Below, piece after piece: positions 31,998 through 43,050 of a stretch of DNA of 64,000 nucleotides. Within the stretch, counting starts at the first letter, position 1; every line of letters begins with the position of its first letter. A model generated the notes under the pieces. That model saw nothing but the letters and a program-made list of their open reading frames with translations. It was not told where the DNA came from and ran no database searches. The translations under genes were made by a program, and so were the position numbers. The DNA is taken from the NCBI RefSeq assembly GCF_040954645.1, contig NC_092810.1, positions 11,084,377-11,148,376 of the forward strand. The letters run 5' to 3'. Source of the DNA: Diabrotica undecimpunctata. Taxonomy: Eukaryota; Arthropoda; Insecta; Coleoptera; Chrysomelidae.

Positions 31998-32348
31998 TTC
32001 AGGTGTTTTATTTCCATTACTTGTTCAATACTGATGCCATCAATTTCTATTTTACATCTGGTTGGTTCTTTGCTGACTATTATTGTGTTAGTTTTTTGAG
32101 ATGAGATTGTCATATTAAATTCTTTTGCTCTTATGTTAAATCTGTGGACCAGTCTTTGCAGACTATTTTCATCTTGGGCTATCAATATTGCGTCGTCTGC
32201 GTAACAGAGTATTTTTATTTCTTTGTTTTCCATTTTCTATTCTCTTCCTTTGTTAACGCTTTTGATGATTTCGCTCTTTGAAACGCTCTTTGTCCATTTA
32301 TTCTGACTTCCATTTTGTTGTTTTGGTAAATGTTTTCGATAGTTTATA

Positions 32349-34901
32349 CAGGGTGAGTCATGAGGAACTTTACATACTTCTACCATATGTAGAGTCCCTC
32401 AGGGAGATATCATGTGGCCACTAAAAAATGTCAACTCCTCTTCTTTATTAATTAACAGGGTGATTTGTGTAATTGACCATTTATTTCATTTTACTGCAGT
32501 GTTTATACGGCTCATTTGTTTTTTTTTAATTATTGCATGATACAGTACACTACTATCAAGCATTCGACTGGTATTAGCTAAACTAAAAAATTCCAGGACT
32601 GGCTTTGGAAAAATTAATTTAGGGATTCGTATTAAATATTACACTCTGTATAAATTTTTTTTAAAATCCAATAAGTGATTTTCAAACTACATAAATAGCC
32701 AATGAAAACGACATATGCGACAATGTTGTCGCACTTTTATTAAATTTTTAGTGAACGATCAAATCTTACCAAAAATAGAACAACCATAATGAAGTATCAA
32801 ATTATAAGGTATTAATTTAAACAAATGTTATAAATTTCAAACATTTTAATTAAAATGAGTTCCTACAACATAATCTAATACGTAGAAAATTAACATCTTT
32901 ACTGTCACTTTGTATTATCTCTACGATAGAATCAATTGTTTTTCAATTTTAAATTTTTACTCATAGATCGTATTGGGGCATTATTTTCGATAAATAATAA
33001 ATTAAATTGATTAAAAAGTCAAACCTCTTGTATGTGTTAGTTTTTGTTGATTGTAAATGATTAAAATTTTATGTCAAATAATAATACATTCCATCAACTG
33101 TACTAAATAAAAATAAATCTAAAAAAGTTTAAAATGAAGGTTGGCGTTGACCGTTTGACGTTTCTTGATATTTTATACCCATTGTCATTATTGTCATTAT
33201 CAATTGCTATTTATGTGTACAAGAATACATATTTCTTCTGTCATATCTACGTTAAGTACATTGTGTTAGTTTTGGTAGAGCTTTTGTTACTTTCGTTCAA
33301 AATGCCACATCAGTTTTCGACCACAGAATATACAGACATAATATTTGTTTATGGATTCTGTAATGGGAATGGTAGGGCTGCTAGTAAAGAATATCGCAGG
33401 AGATTTCCTAATCGTCGAACTAGTCATCCAACATTTGGGTCAGTTTTTAATTATTTGCGAGAAAATGGCACTTTTCCTAGTGGAACAACAGAGCGACATG
33501 TAGATGAAGCGCAGGAAGATGACATTATGGACGCCGTTACTATGAACCCTACAATAAGCACTAGACAAGTAAGTCGAGAACTCAATGTTACTCAATCAAA
33601 AGTAAGTAGAGTCTTAGAAAAAAATAATCTATACCCATATCACATTCAAATGGTTCAGCGACTACATGCTGGAGATGAGATCGATAGGTTGGAATTTTGT
33701 AGATGGATTAACAATAATCGACCAACGCTATACAGGAAACTATTTACAGATGAAGCCCAATGTACCAGAGACGGGATAAATAATTCACGAAATTCACATG
33801 TGTGGGCAGAAGAAAATCCCCATGCTATTCGAGAACGTCGTTCTCAGTTAAGGTTTTCGGTTAACGTGTGGATTGGTGTCATAAATAACCAATTAATAGG
33901 TCCTCACTTTTTTGATGGTCCTTTAACAGGGCAGGTCTATTTGAACTTTCTACAAAATATTTTGCCGAATTTGCTTGCCAACGCGAACGTTGCTATCCGA
34001 GGGATGTATTTTCAGCATGATAGGGCACCCCCACACTTTTTACTGGCAGTGAGACAACATCTCAATAATGTTTATGGCAACAGGTGGATAGGACGTGCAG
34101 GTCCTATTTCGTGGCCTTCAAGATCCCCTGATTTCAATCCCGTTGATTACCATATTTGGGGACGATTTAGTTTACGCAGTGAATATTAATAACCGACAAC
34201 AATTAATTGATAGAATTATACATTGTTGTAATACTATTAGAAACGATCCCCAGAGTATCCGTAATTCAATACGTCAATTAACAATTCGGCAACAAAAATG
34301 TGTACAGGCCGCAGGGTTCCATTTCGAAAATCTATTTTGAATTATTTTTATTTTGTTACCATTATTGTAACTTTTCCAGTTCTAATTTATGGGTTTATCA
34401 TAACTATGTACATATTTTTAGTTTTTTTTTAAAATTATTCTTCGTTATTGTTAGTAGTTACTGTTTTTTTGTTGTGCAGTGACTCAGTTTATCATTTCAA
34501 TTAAAATGTTTGAAATTTATAACATTTGTTTAAATTAATTACCTTATAATTTGATACTTCATTTTGGTTGTTCTATTTTTGGTAAGATTTGATCGTTCAC
34601 TAAAAATTTAATAAAAGTGCAACAACATTAAATTAATTTTTCCAAAGCCAGTCCTGGAATTTTTTAGTTTAGCTAATACCAGTTGAATGCTTGATAGTAG
34701 TGTACTGTATCATGCAAAAATTAAAAAAATCAAATGAGCCGTATAAACACTACAGTAAAATGAAATAAATCGTCAATTACACAAATCACCCTGTTAATTA
34801 ATAAAGAAGAGGAGTTGACATTTTTTAGTGGCCACATGATATGCTCCCTGAGGGACTCTACATATGGTAGAAGTATGTAAAGTTCCTGATGACTCACCCT
34901 G
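32349..34901 (+). mobile_element. Mariner-like DD41D transposon with very long inverted repeats
   Basis: The ends read CAGGGTGAGTCATGAGGAAC on the left and, inverted, CAGGGTGAGTCATCAGGAAC on the right. TA lies on each side, at 32347-32348 and 34902-34903. The inverted repeats run far inward, about 32349-32870 and 34494-34901. The left arm has an extra block of about 100 bp, between AATTAATTTA and GCACTTTTATTAAAT. Arm identity is high where aligned. The element interrupts a minus-strand LINE RT, so it is the younger. It carries one transposase gene. Confidence 0.85.
33302..34340 (+). pseudogene. Mariner-like DD41D transposase with one frameshift
   Basis: The chosen start is MPHQFSTTEYTD at 33302; an in-frame ATG at 33134 would add a hydrophobic leader unlike transposases. 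Residues about 5-130 form an HTH region (ASKEYRRRFPNRRTSHPTFG, then STRQVSRELNVTQSKVSRVL). Catalytic motifs are FTDEAQCTRDG, YFQHDRAPPHF and SPDFNPVDYHIWG. Between the Asp of QHD and the Asp of NPVD I count 41 residues, hence DD41D. The frame fails at about 34160, after HIWG, and continues in another frame as DDLVYAVNINNRQQLIDRI to a stop at 34340. A small indel is the only defect seen. The family match is to rosa/visitor-type DD41D elements, by spacing only. Confidence 0.8.
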
Positions 34902-35206
34902 TATAATATTTAGGGGAACTTCTCTATTATACAGAAGATTGATTACATCTTTGAGTCTTATTCTGTCAAACGCTTCAATCGACACAGAAATGCTGGTCTA
35001 TTATACTCTAGTGATTTCTCAGTAGAGTAGTAGAGATTTGCTTTATAACGAATATTGCATCTGTACACGATCTTCCACTACCTAAACCCTGTTGTTCATC
35101 CCCTAAACTTATCCTCTGATTTATTAGCACTTGTAAAATTTTAGTTGTAAGTTTCAGCGTAATATTTAACAAATTTATACCTCTGTAGTTTTCTGGTTGT
35201 TTTTTT

Positions 35207-35434
35207 TTAAGTTGTAGTCAAAAATATTCAATATTTTATTTGTCACCAGGTGTTCGATTACGAATTGAACTTTGATTTTAATATTATTAATTTATTAGAT
35301 TAAATTAACAAAGATAAGATAAATCTAAAAATTGTATTACTTCATTCGCGTAGGTTATTACGAATCGGAGGTGTCAAAACCGTAATCACTGTAAACGTTT
35401 AATTTGTTGTTAACAGTTTGTGAGTAAGTTTAAG
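35207..35434. promoter_or_regulatory. Upstream region of alternative first exon copy 2
   Basis: This AT-rich segment becomes GC-richer at about 35346-35400 and directly precedes the ATG at 35435. No clear TATA box is seen. AACAGTTTGTG near 35412 could be an initiator. Weak support. Confidence 0.25.
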
Positions 35435-35571
35435 ATGGACACACTTAATTTTTCGAATCATGCTGCGGTTCTCTTTCGGAGGTATATGCGAAGAAAGGCA
35501 AAGAAAAAAAGCGAGAGTAGTATTGGTAGTTGTGAACTGGATAATATTTCTATTTGTAGTTCGGGATCAGA
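35435..35571 (+). CDS. Candidate alternative first coding exon (copy 2) of a host gene
   Basis: The ATG at 35435 opens 45 codons plus two bases and meets a GTGAGT donor at 35572. The peptide starts MDTLNFSNHAAVLFRRYMRR and has a strongly basic core (RRYMRRKAKKK). It ends SIGSCELDNISICSSGS with a split Glu codon, matching the plan, phase and tail of the exon at 27867-28015. The shared tail ending exactly at the donor argues against chance. The common acceptor is presumably downstream of the window. Basic N-termini that differ between isoforms often change membrane or cytoskeletal targeting, but no function is assigned here. Confidence 0.6.
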
Positions 35572-35732
35572 GTGAGTAGTTTTTTACAGTGAGATCATTT
35601 TTACGAAAGCTTATTACTAAACACAGTAAATATTTGATTGTTAATGATAGTCGTGATAAGTCCCTTTATTTAAAAATCCTATTACAGTCCTACCAGAGAT
35701 CTAAGAGTCATTAATATTATTATAGATAAGTC

Positions 35733-38700
35733 GTTACCCTAATATTACAAGGTTGTATGTAACAATATTGCTAATTTGAGAAAAATCGATTTAAAAAAAT
35801 GAGCTTTCATAAAAATCAAATTGTTTTATATATTTTAAATTTGAATTTAAATTAAAAATGTACATATGTATTAAAGGTGATTTAAAGAAAAAATTAACAA
35901 AAAATTGGTTTTTGTATTAGAAGAAAAGGTATTTGAAAAAAAAACATAGAACCTTGATATAGCAAGAAAATTTTACTTATTTAAAAAATTAACATAGAAC
36001 TTTGTTAACTACAAAAAAAACAAATTAAATCTTATTTTTGGAGGAAAATGCACTCGTAGTATTCCTTATCAACTTCAGGGATATACTTGAACATAGATTT
36101 TAGGGCATCTATCTTATTTGGGGGAAGTACAACAGCCTTATCACATTTTTTTAATTGAAGCGGAATGAGTGGTTCTGTTTCGGTTTTAACATGACCTTTT
36201 CGTAATTTTCTTTGATGTAAATTTACAGTTTTTAGCTCTTTGGTTGGATCAAAAGTATCTTTATACTTCAGTTCAAAAAAAGATTTAGAAAATTCTAATG
36301 CTACTACTTTTGAAAATGGTACAGCGTTGTAGTTCAGTTGGCTGGAAAAAGACTGAAAATCTATAAAATGTTCTTGTTTCATTTGAATTATTGTATATGA
36401 ATTTTGTCGGTTTACTTTTAATAGGTAGCGCAGAAGTGATATAGGAGAATAATATTCTACTTTATTCAACGTTCTTTCAATTGCACTGTGGATTGCATCG
36501 ACCTCTTGAATACAAGCATGTCCTGGAACAGAAAATTTCATGCAAATATTTTGCACATTCTGATGTTTTTGAATTAGGTAACTGAGAGCATAACTCATAA
36601 AACTGTTTCGGTTCTGTGGGACGCAGCTATCGCTCCACAAAATAATTTTTGTAAACTCTGGATGGTCCTCCAACACTTTTCCTACTATTTTATAAACTGC
36701 GCTTGCAATGTCATTTCCCTTTCTTCCATGTAAAGCTTCTGTCCACACGGCACAATATACCTTTTTCACAACCGAAAGGTGACCGGTCATATTGTACACA
36801 TTTAATTTGCTCTTATAAAAGAAATTTTTTATGTCTGCTTTTGGACATGTCAAAACATTTTCCAGATCAAAACATAATAAAGGTATTCCGCTTTCTTTAT
36901 CTCTTTGTTTTTCTTCTCTCATATACTCTTTCTCTTTCAAATGATCAGTATATCTTCGTTGTGATTCTTCGTCTTCCCTCTTCTCCATTTTTCTTAATTT
37001 TATTTCTTCGCAGGTATCACATCTATCTTTTCTTGGTTTGTGAAAAGCTATATTAAAATAGTTGCAAAATATTTTTCTGTAGACAGCAAAAGAAACTGGA
37101 TTTTTTTTTGCATTCTCCAGCAAAATCCAAATAAAGCTCATACAATTTTTTGATACTTAATCCGCTTTCTAAATACTCTTTATTAGTTTTTTTGCGAGAG
37201 TAATGGGATTCCACTCTTGGAATCATGTTAATGTGCTCCTTGACCAAGTTACTATCTTCGAGTGATGTTACCCGTTTTTGATGTTTGCCTTGTTTACTTT
37301 CGGGTAAGGTTTTGGTGGAAGTTTTATTGTTGTGCACCGTATAAATTGGTTTCTGGCTTATGCATAAAGTCCCAGTGTAAAAAGCCTTGCAAACTTGGAT
37401 CTTTTGATTATTTATCTCAAAATAAAACCTAAAACTTTTGCTTTTTCTCGAATTTTCTGGATTTTTGCCTTTTCTTCGTCTCCAAGGAGTCTCAGCTTCT
37501 GTGGTATGCAAAATATAGTTTTTCTTTTCGATGGCTGAGAGTAAATAATAGTTTTTAAAAATTTCCTTCCTTTGTTCGTCGCTAATTTGACGCGAGCACT
37601 TCATTCTGCACTTTTGTACACAATCTTTTTTATTCCTATTATAGCAGGTACTACCTTTTTTCGAGTAGAAATATACTCTAGACCTTGATCAAATAAAGAT
37701 TTTCTTTTGTTACATGTCCATTCAGAAGTGTTTTTCTGTCGTTTTCTAGTAAATATCTTTTTATCTTTTATTATATTATGAGTTGCTTCTTCTAGTAAAA
37801 TTTCTTCGGAAATATGTCCAATATTATTTGTATCATCGAAATCAGAATGGTCTGGTTCTAGAATCTTAATTTTGTTATCTTCTGAAGACGGGATTTTCTT
37901 GGTGAATTCTGGAACTAAAGTTGTAGAACTGCTAGGTATATTTCTAAAATAAAAATAAAAAAAATGTTTTCGCGATTTAGTTAAACAAAATAATTGTCAA
38001 AAATATTACCTATTTAAGTTAGACTGCAAGTCACCAGAACCAGAGTTAGATGCATTTTTAATCTTAATATTGCTAACAACTATGATTGGGGCCTTTTTAT
38101 TCTTTGGAGTGTGAATGATTGAGGTGGAAGACGAACTAGGAGCTTTTCTAAAACAAATTAGTTTTTAAATAGTAACAACAAGCTAAATTATAAAAAGAAA
38201 TTAATAAAATGTTACGCTGTTTAATTTTTTTTGTTTAGCAAATCATGCCTACCTGCTTGAATCCGTTTCTGAGTTAGTTTCGTCATCACTTTCGCTGCTA
38301 CTTATTGACACGGGAATATTAATAACACGTCCACGAATTTTAAGTCTGAAACAAAGAACTTTTTGTAAAAAAAGAAATAAAAAATAAAAACCTAACCTCA
38401 CAATATAAGATATAGAAAAATCTTACCTGCATTCTTTCATCTTCGATGATTTTTGAACTGGTAATACGTAATCCTCATCATCATCAGAGTCTTGGACATA
38501 GTCATCACTTAAATTACTCATTTTTTTTTTATTCTAGACACAAATAACACTCTCGAAAACGCTTGCGATTTGTATTATAAATACAGGAACATAACCTCAC
38601 TTTTACAAAAAATACAATAACAAGGTTGTATGTTACAACATAGAACCATGTAATATTTAGATTTTAATCAAATTTTAAATTCCAAAGTTCTATGTTTACC

Positions 38701-38894
38701 ATAGAACTTTGCTATTCATATAAAGCATAATTTTGTACATACACCCTTGGTTTTTTTAATATTACCAGAGTTGTATGTGAGCAAACTAATTTCCATACAA
38801 ATTGTGATGTAGTGCTAGTCACATAGAACTTTGTAATATTGAAAACTTAATTTAGTAAAAAATGTTACATAGAACCTTGTAATATTAGGGTAAC
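35733..38894 (-). mobile_element. 3.16-kb DNA transposon of a family I cannot name
   Basis: The terminal inverted repeats are GTTACCCTAATATTACAAGG, extended by TT(G/C)TATGTAAC, with one mismatch in about 31 bases. Inside both ends a motif of the form ACATAGAAC(C/T)TTGTAATATT recurs: at about 35940, 35993, 38640, 38820 and 38868, some copies partial. These are probably binding sites. CG lies beside both ends (35732 region and 38894-38895), so the target duplication may be very short. The gene inside runs on the minus strand in four exons. Confidence 0.8.
36032..38521 (-). pseudogene. Four-exon transposase-like gene with two homopolymer frameshifts
   Basis: Exons on the minus strand are 38521-38427, 38345-38253, 38147-38010 and 37943-36032. 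Each intron has GT-AG ends, and each junction splits an Arg codon as AG|A. The start peptide is acidic, MSNLSDDYVQDSDDDEDYVL. The last exon holds KCSRQISDEQRKEIFKNYY, ESHYSRKKTNKEYLESGLS, a CDTC pair in KPRKDRCDTCEEIKL, then LLCFDLENVLTCP, IILWSDSCVPQNRNSF and GHACIQEVDAIHSAIERTL. These look like the acidic blocks of a DDE nuclease. Frame breaks are at poly(A) runs near 37625 and 37101-37109 only, so mutation or sequence error could explain both. Similar uncharacterised proteins are common in insect genomes, from memory. Total coding length is about 745 codons. Confidence 0.7.
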
Positions 38895-39090
38895 GAAGTG
38901 TCTACCGCAAGGCAGCGGGGGATCGCTTCTGGACAGGATCGTACTTTTATTTTCGATTTGCATTACTTATTCGATTGATAGGTGTGTTTAAAAGCCGGTC
39001 GTTATCATTGTCTACTAAAGTTATAATAGTTGCAAAAATATTTACATACATTACATTCACATATTTACAAAACTTTATCATTTCTATCTG

Positions 39091-39345
39091 TCAGATAGCC
39101 AAGCGGGCTAGGCCGATTCTCATTCGCTTCACTGTCGAAGGGTTCAGTGGATGTGGGTTCGAGCCCCAGCTCGGTGTACAGAAAAATAAAAAAAAGGCTA
39201 ACGCAGCAGTTTAAAATTCTAGATGAATCTGCGGCTTAGACTAGAATATGCTGGTGTCTGATCGGCCTATGGTGAAGCAGTACGGCAAGAGATAAGGGCT
39301 TGCGGCTCGGTGATACTCCTCCATAGATCCCAGTTATCAACTGAA
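39091..39345 (+). mobile_element. tRNA-derived SINE inside Sailor copy 1
   Basis: The A box TAGCCAAGCGGG at 39096-39107 fits TRGCNNARYNGG in full, and the B box GGTTCGAGCC at 39156-39165 fits GGTTCGANNC. The 60-base gap suits a tRNA with a long variable arm (Ser/Leu type). An unrelated body of about 160 bases follows. Flanking sequence from 39034 (AAAAATATTTACATA) recurs from 39349, and similarity continues for about 50 bases with divergence. This may be an unusually long target duplication. It is not a functional tRNA gene, because no acceptor stem closes. Confidence 0.65.
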
Positions 39346-39544
39346 TTTAAAAATATTTACATAAATTACGTATACATAGAAAGTTTACCATTTATACATA
39401 CAATTCAAAAAGTACTTACTTTTAAAAAAATTACATGGACAAGTCAGTTTCACTATCACTGGCGTTATCTAGACCTATAATAATTGTTTCTTTGAGCAAC
39501 CTATCTAGATTTTTCCAGCTGTCATTGGTTATTACCTTCATTTC

Positions 39545-40411
39545 TTATTGAATTAGACGAACCACAGATGAATTTAGAGTAAGCGAAACATTACTTCTCC
39601 TTACCCATGCTTTTAGCTCATGCCATATGTGTTCAATTTGAACATACAATAGTAAGTCTGGTCTGGAAGGAAGGTTTTTTCTGGTCAAAAATGATTTTAA
39701 AGTTTCAAGTAATTGTTTTTTAGAATAATTATCTTTATCATATATATCATTTTTCAGCATATATTCCTGGATTCTAAGTTTGGTGTCATTAGAACATGGA
39801 ACTTTATTCGACCTACGACTGTGGTAGTTGGCATTGTCCATCACAATTACACTGTTTGGTGGTATATTTGGCAATAACTTCGTTGAAAAACAGTTTTTAA
39901 ATAATTCTGACGTGGTGTCATCATGATAGTCGACACGGGAGTCCTTAATGTTTTAGCATGACAAGTCTAAAGCATTAGGTATAAAACCATATTTTGTTCC
40001 AGTATGGATTATTGTAATATGTTTTCCTTTATTTGATGAAGCTTTTGTTGTACAGCGACAAGAAGAATCTGCCCAACCACATTTTGGGACGTCATGGGTG
40101 TCAAACCACGTCCCATGCAGATAAACAATTTCCCTTCCACTTTCTCTGTATTTATGAATTTGAATTAAAAATTTCGTCCTCTGTATTCATAGACAAGCAG
40201 ATTCAATAATCACTTGGCGTTTATCGATTGTTTTTATTTTAAAGCCGTTTTTTAGAAGACATTGCCTTACTGTCTCACTGCAGTACATGTTACAATTTTT
40301 TCTTCTAATAATGTCCACATCACTCCGGTCTAGTTTCCTCAACATACCAGCGTCTTTTCTCTTTATTCTACCTACTATCGGTTGTTTTGTTATTGACCAC
40401 ACTGTCTTCAT
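39545..40411 (-). pseudogene. Sailor-like transposase remnant
   Basis: Minus-strand text includes MKTVWSITKQPIVGRIKRKD and SDVDIIRRKNCNMYCSETVR (N-terminal HTH part). Further along, PNIPPNSVIVMDNANYHSRR carries the second Asp, and IEHIWHELKAWVRRSN the final Glu block. Only 67 residues separate Asp and Glu, where the better copy at 45547-46143 has 82, so about 15 residues including the PPYHCDLNP block are deleted. Between 39900 and 40190 the frame is broken several times. It is non-functional. Confidence 0.7.
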
Positions 40412-40555
40412 TGGTCTTTGTGTTAAGACTGCCTCTGTTCTTTTTGTACTCTATTTAGAAATAATAAAGTTTTGTAAATATATGAATGTAGTGTATGTAA
40501 ATATTTTTTCATCTATTATAACTTTAGTAAACAATGACAAAGACCGGCAATATGT

Positions 40556-41815
40556 TTTCCGTTATTAAAGATATTATTGTTGGAAATGCTGAAAGAGCAG
40601 ACAAATGCTTTCCACCGTCTTTCTTGTAGAGAACCTATAGTTGCGGTGAATACTTTTAGTTTTGTTTCTAGTTTCTAGTGCAAATTAATAAGAATTTGTT
40701 TCTACCCACATGACGAATGTTAATTCTTAAAAAACGACTGAGTTAAGTGGTTTTTACTATTTAAATATGGTGTGGACGTATCTGCCAACACTCTAGGTGT
40801 GTAAACATTGATAAGAATAGATAATGTCAATACCAGATTTTAATCAGAACTCCAAAGTAAATAAATACTCATATATACTTATACAAGAATTGCTCTAAAA
40901 ATTTTTACTAGTAATTGATGCGTTTTCATGGGCAACGATTACAAAATTACCATAAACATTATCAATCTTCTGGCGGCTTATGCAAACTTAGATTTTTCTG
41001 TACAGAGAAATGTGGGTTAATTTAATTTTTAAATTTCATATTATTCAATTAATGTTTTTTAACCTTGAAATAACTACCCTGTGAAGTGAAACTGAAAAGA
41101 GATATATAAATAGGGCAAAAAAAATTTTAAACTATTTATTACAATTACTTACATAAATGAGAATTTACAATGTTACAATGAGATACATCTGATTAGATAA
41201 AAAAAATTCTAGTTAGATTTTATGGTTTAAATGTAGAATACAATAGTATTTTTGTATTTGTACGATTTAGACCAAGTTAATCAATCCCAAATATAAAATA
41301 TATACTCAAAATTCTACAGTTCACTCGCTTCGATGAGCAGCGATAAAAATCGTGGATAAATTTCACTTGAAGACTTGTAATGACTGATGAACCACGTAAG
41401 TGTTTGGAATCACACCATGGTGAAAAGTCTCATGCAGTCAGACGGAATGTCGTCCCATAAACTCACGTATGATGCAAGAAAACCAGTCGATTTTGAGAAT
41501 CGTACAACAAGAAACATTAGTACATTTATGGTGAGAAGAATGTAGAAGAAACTGGAAGCATCCAAAAGTAAACCCAGTTACCGTAATGAAAAAAACTTAA
41601 AAAACAAAATATTGTTTTAGGATTTAGAAAACCAAAACGGAAAATTTACCGGTATGGAAAAATCATAGTTAACTTGTATAATGGATCTTCTCAAGCACTG
41701 TTTTCACCAATAACTTATCAAAGACAAAATTTCATTCTTAGTGGTCCGTAGAAAGTAATCCACATTCCGCTTTTTACAGATCGAAACGATATGTAGAGGT
41801 GGGAACGAATATATT
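40556..41815. other. No recognised gene
   Basis: AT-rich sequence without supported features. Confidence 0.5.
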
Positions 41816-41818
41816 TTT

Positions 41819-41888
41819 GTAGAGGCTTTTTTCAGAAAAAGGCATTTTCAGAGTAGAGGCTTTTTTCAGAAAAAGGCATTTTCAGAGA
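41819..41888 (+). repeat. Tandem duplication of 35 bp
   Basis: GTAGAGGCTTTTTTCAGAAA and the following AAGGCATTTTCAGA occur twice in direct succession. The second copy runs into the RTE coding sequence. Confidence 0.85.
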
Positions 41889-43050
41889 AGAATGGGAGCT
41901 GTATATATCAGAGCTGTTTGCAGATAACAGAAATAATATTGCTGAATTTTACCAAAACTGTACTGACGGCACAGAAATTATGAAATGCGAGGTGGAACAT
42001 GGTATAAATAATGCTAAAATTAGAAAAGCTTGTGGTCCAGATGATACACCAACTGAGTTGCTGAAACTAATAGAGGATGATAACATAAAAGTAGTAGTAA
42101 GACTTTTAATTCAATATATAACACCGTAGTGATTCCCACAGATTGGCTCAAATCCATCTTTGTCACAATACCTAAAAACACAATGCGAGAAAATGCTCAG
42201 AATATCGATTAATTAGCCTAATGAGCCACACTCAATTTTCCTAAGAATACTTTCAGATTTAGACGCAAATGCGAAAAAGATCTCGAAGATACCCAATTTG
42301 GTTTTAGAAATGCTATGGGAACCAGGGAGGCAGTTTTTGCGCTTAACATCCTATTACAAAAATGCCATGACCAAAGAAAAGATGTATTTGCATGTTTTGT
42401 GGATTTCGAGAAAGCATTCGATAAAGTACAGCATGTAAAATTAATGCAAATACTGAAAAATATCGGAATAGATGACAAGGATATTCGTGTCGTTAAAAAT
42501 TTGTACTGGAATCAAACTGCTATCGTAAAAATTGAAGATAACTACACCGATGAAATCTCCATACAACGAGGAGTCAGACAAGGTTGCATTTTGTTGCCAA
42601 CATTGTTCAATGTTTACTCGGACCAGTTAGTGCAGAAGTGTAGACGATAAAAGTATTGATCATGAACAAAATTGAAACATTGGAAATGTGGGTTCATAGA
42701 CGAATGCTGAAGATGCCTTGGACTGCAAGGAAAACTAATGAAGAAGTACTAAGAAGCGTCAACAAAGATAGAGAACTGCTAAAGGCTGTTAAACATCGAA
42801 AAATATCTTATCTGGAACATATCGTAATGGGAAATCGATATAAAATATTACAACTCACCCTTAAAGGCAAAATAGAGGGCCGTAGAGGTGTAGGAAGGAA
42901 ACGGGTTTCTTGGTTGAGGAACATTCGAGAATGGACTCGAATATCAAATGCGGAACTATTATTCCATATTTCAGAAGATCGAAAAGCCTTCGCAATGGTG
43001 ATCGCCAACGTCGGATGATTCTGATATGACACTCGAAGAAGAAGAAGACG
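41850..43050 (+). pseudogene. RTE-like LINE (FEMW lineage) with internal deletion
   Basis: The first part reads LYISELFADNRNNIAEFYQN and KIRKACGPDDTPTELLKLI, the second (42315 onward) CFVDFEKAFDKVQHVKLMQI and GVRQGCILLPTLFNVYSDQL. It then jumps to IETLEMWVHRRMLKMPWTAR and GRRGVGRKRVSWLRNIREW, ending at 43018. The YADD block and thumb, some 200 residues, are deleted at about 42650. Stops lie near 42127 and 42200-42315. A GAAGAAGAAGAAG tail follows. Confidence 0.8.

Larger units (their letters stand above)
32003..35206 (-). pseudogene. LINE RT fragment split by a mariner-like element
   Basis: Minus-strand text from 35206 reads QPENYRGINLLNITLKLTTK, GDEQQGLGSGRSCTDAIFVI and IEAFDRIRLKDVINLLYNRE, up to the mariner right end. 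It resumes at 32344 with TIENIYQNNKMEVRINGQ. A deletion removes the GDxLSP block, and it continues IKILCYADDAILIAQDENSL and TNTIIVSKEPTRCKIEIDG, ending abruptly at EIKHL where pogo-like sequence begins. YADD and the D-x-F-D region (here EAFD) are present. Loss of both ends and the abrupt junction suggest a rearrangement after insertion. The motifs fit RTE-like LINEs. Confidence 0.75.
38994..40548 (-). mobile_element. Sailor-like (DD82E-related) transposon, copy 1
   Basis: Inverted ends of about 90 bp start GCCGGTC at 38994 and finish GACCGGC at 40548. Shared inner text includes ACTAAAGTTATAATAG and AAATATTTACATACATTACA, with small differences. The transposase remnant lies on the minus strand and resembles that of the element at 44629-46427. 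A SINE interrupts the left end. A TA is near but not directly at each end, so exact limits are uncertain. Confidence 0.7.

Noticed and set aside
33134..33301. N-terminal extension of the DD41D transposase to an upstream ATG
   Set aside because: The extra 56 residues are hydrophobic and unlike transposase N-termini; MPHQF at 33302 fits the family.
39091..39185. Functional tRNA gene
   Set aside because: A and B boxes are good, but no acceptor stem closes and a SINE body follows.
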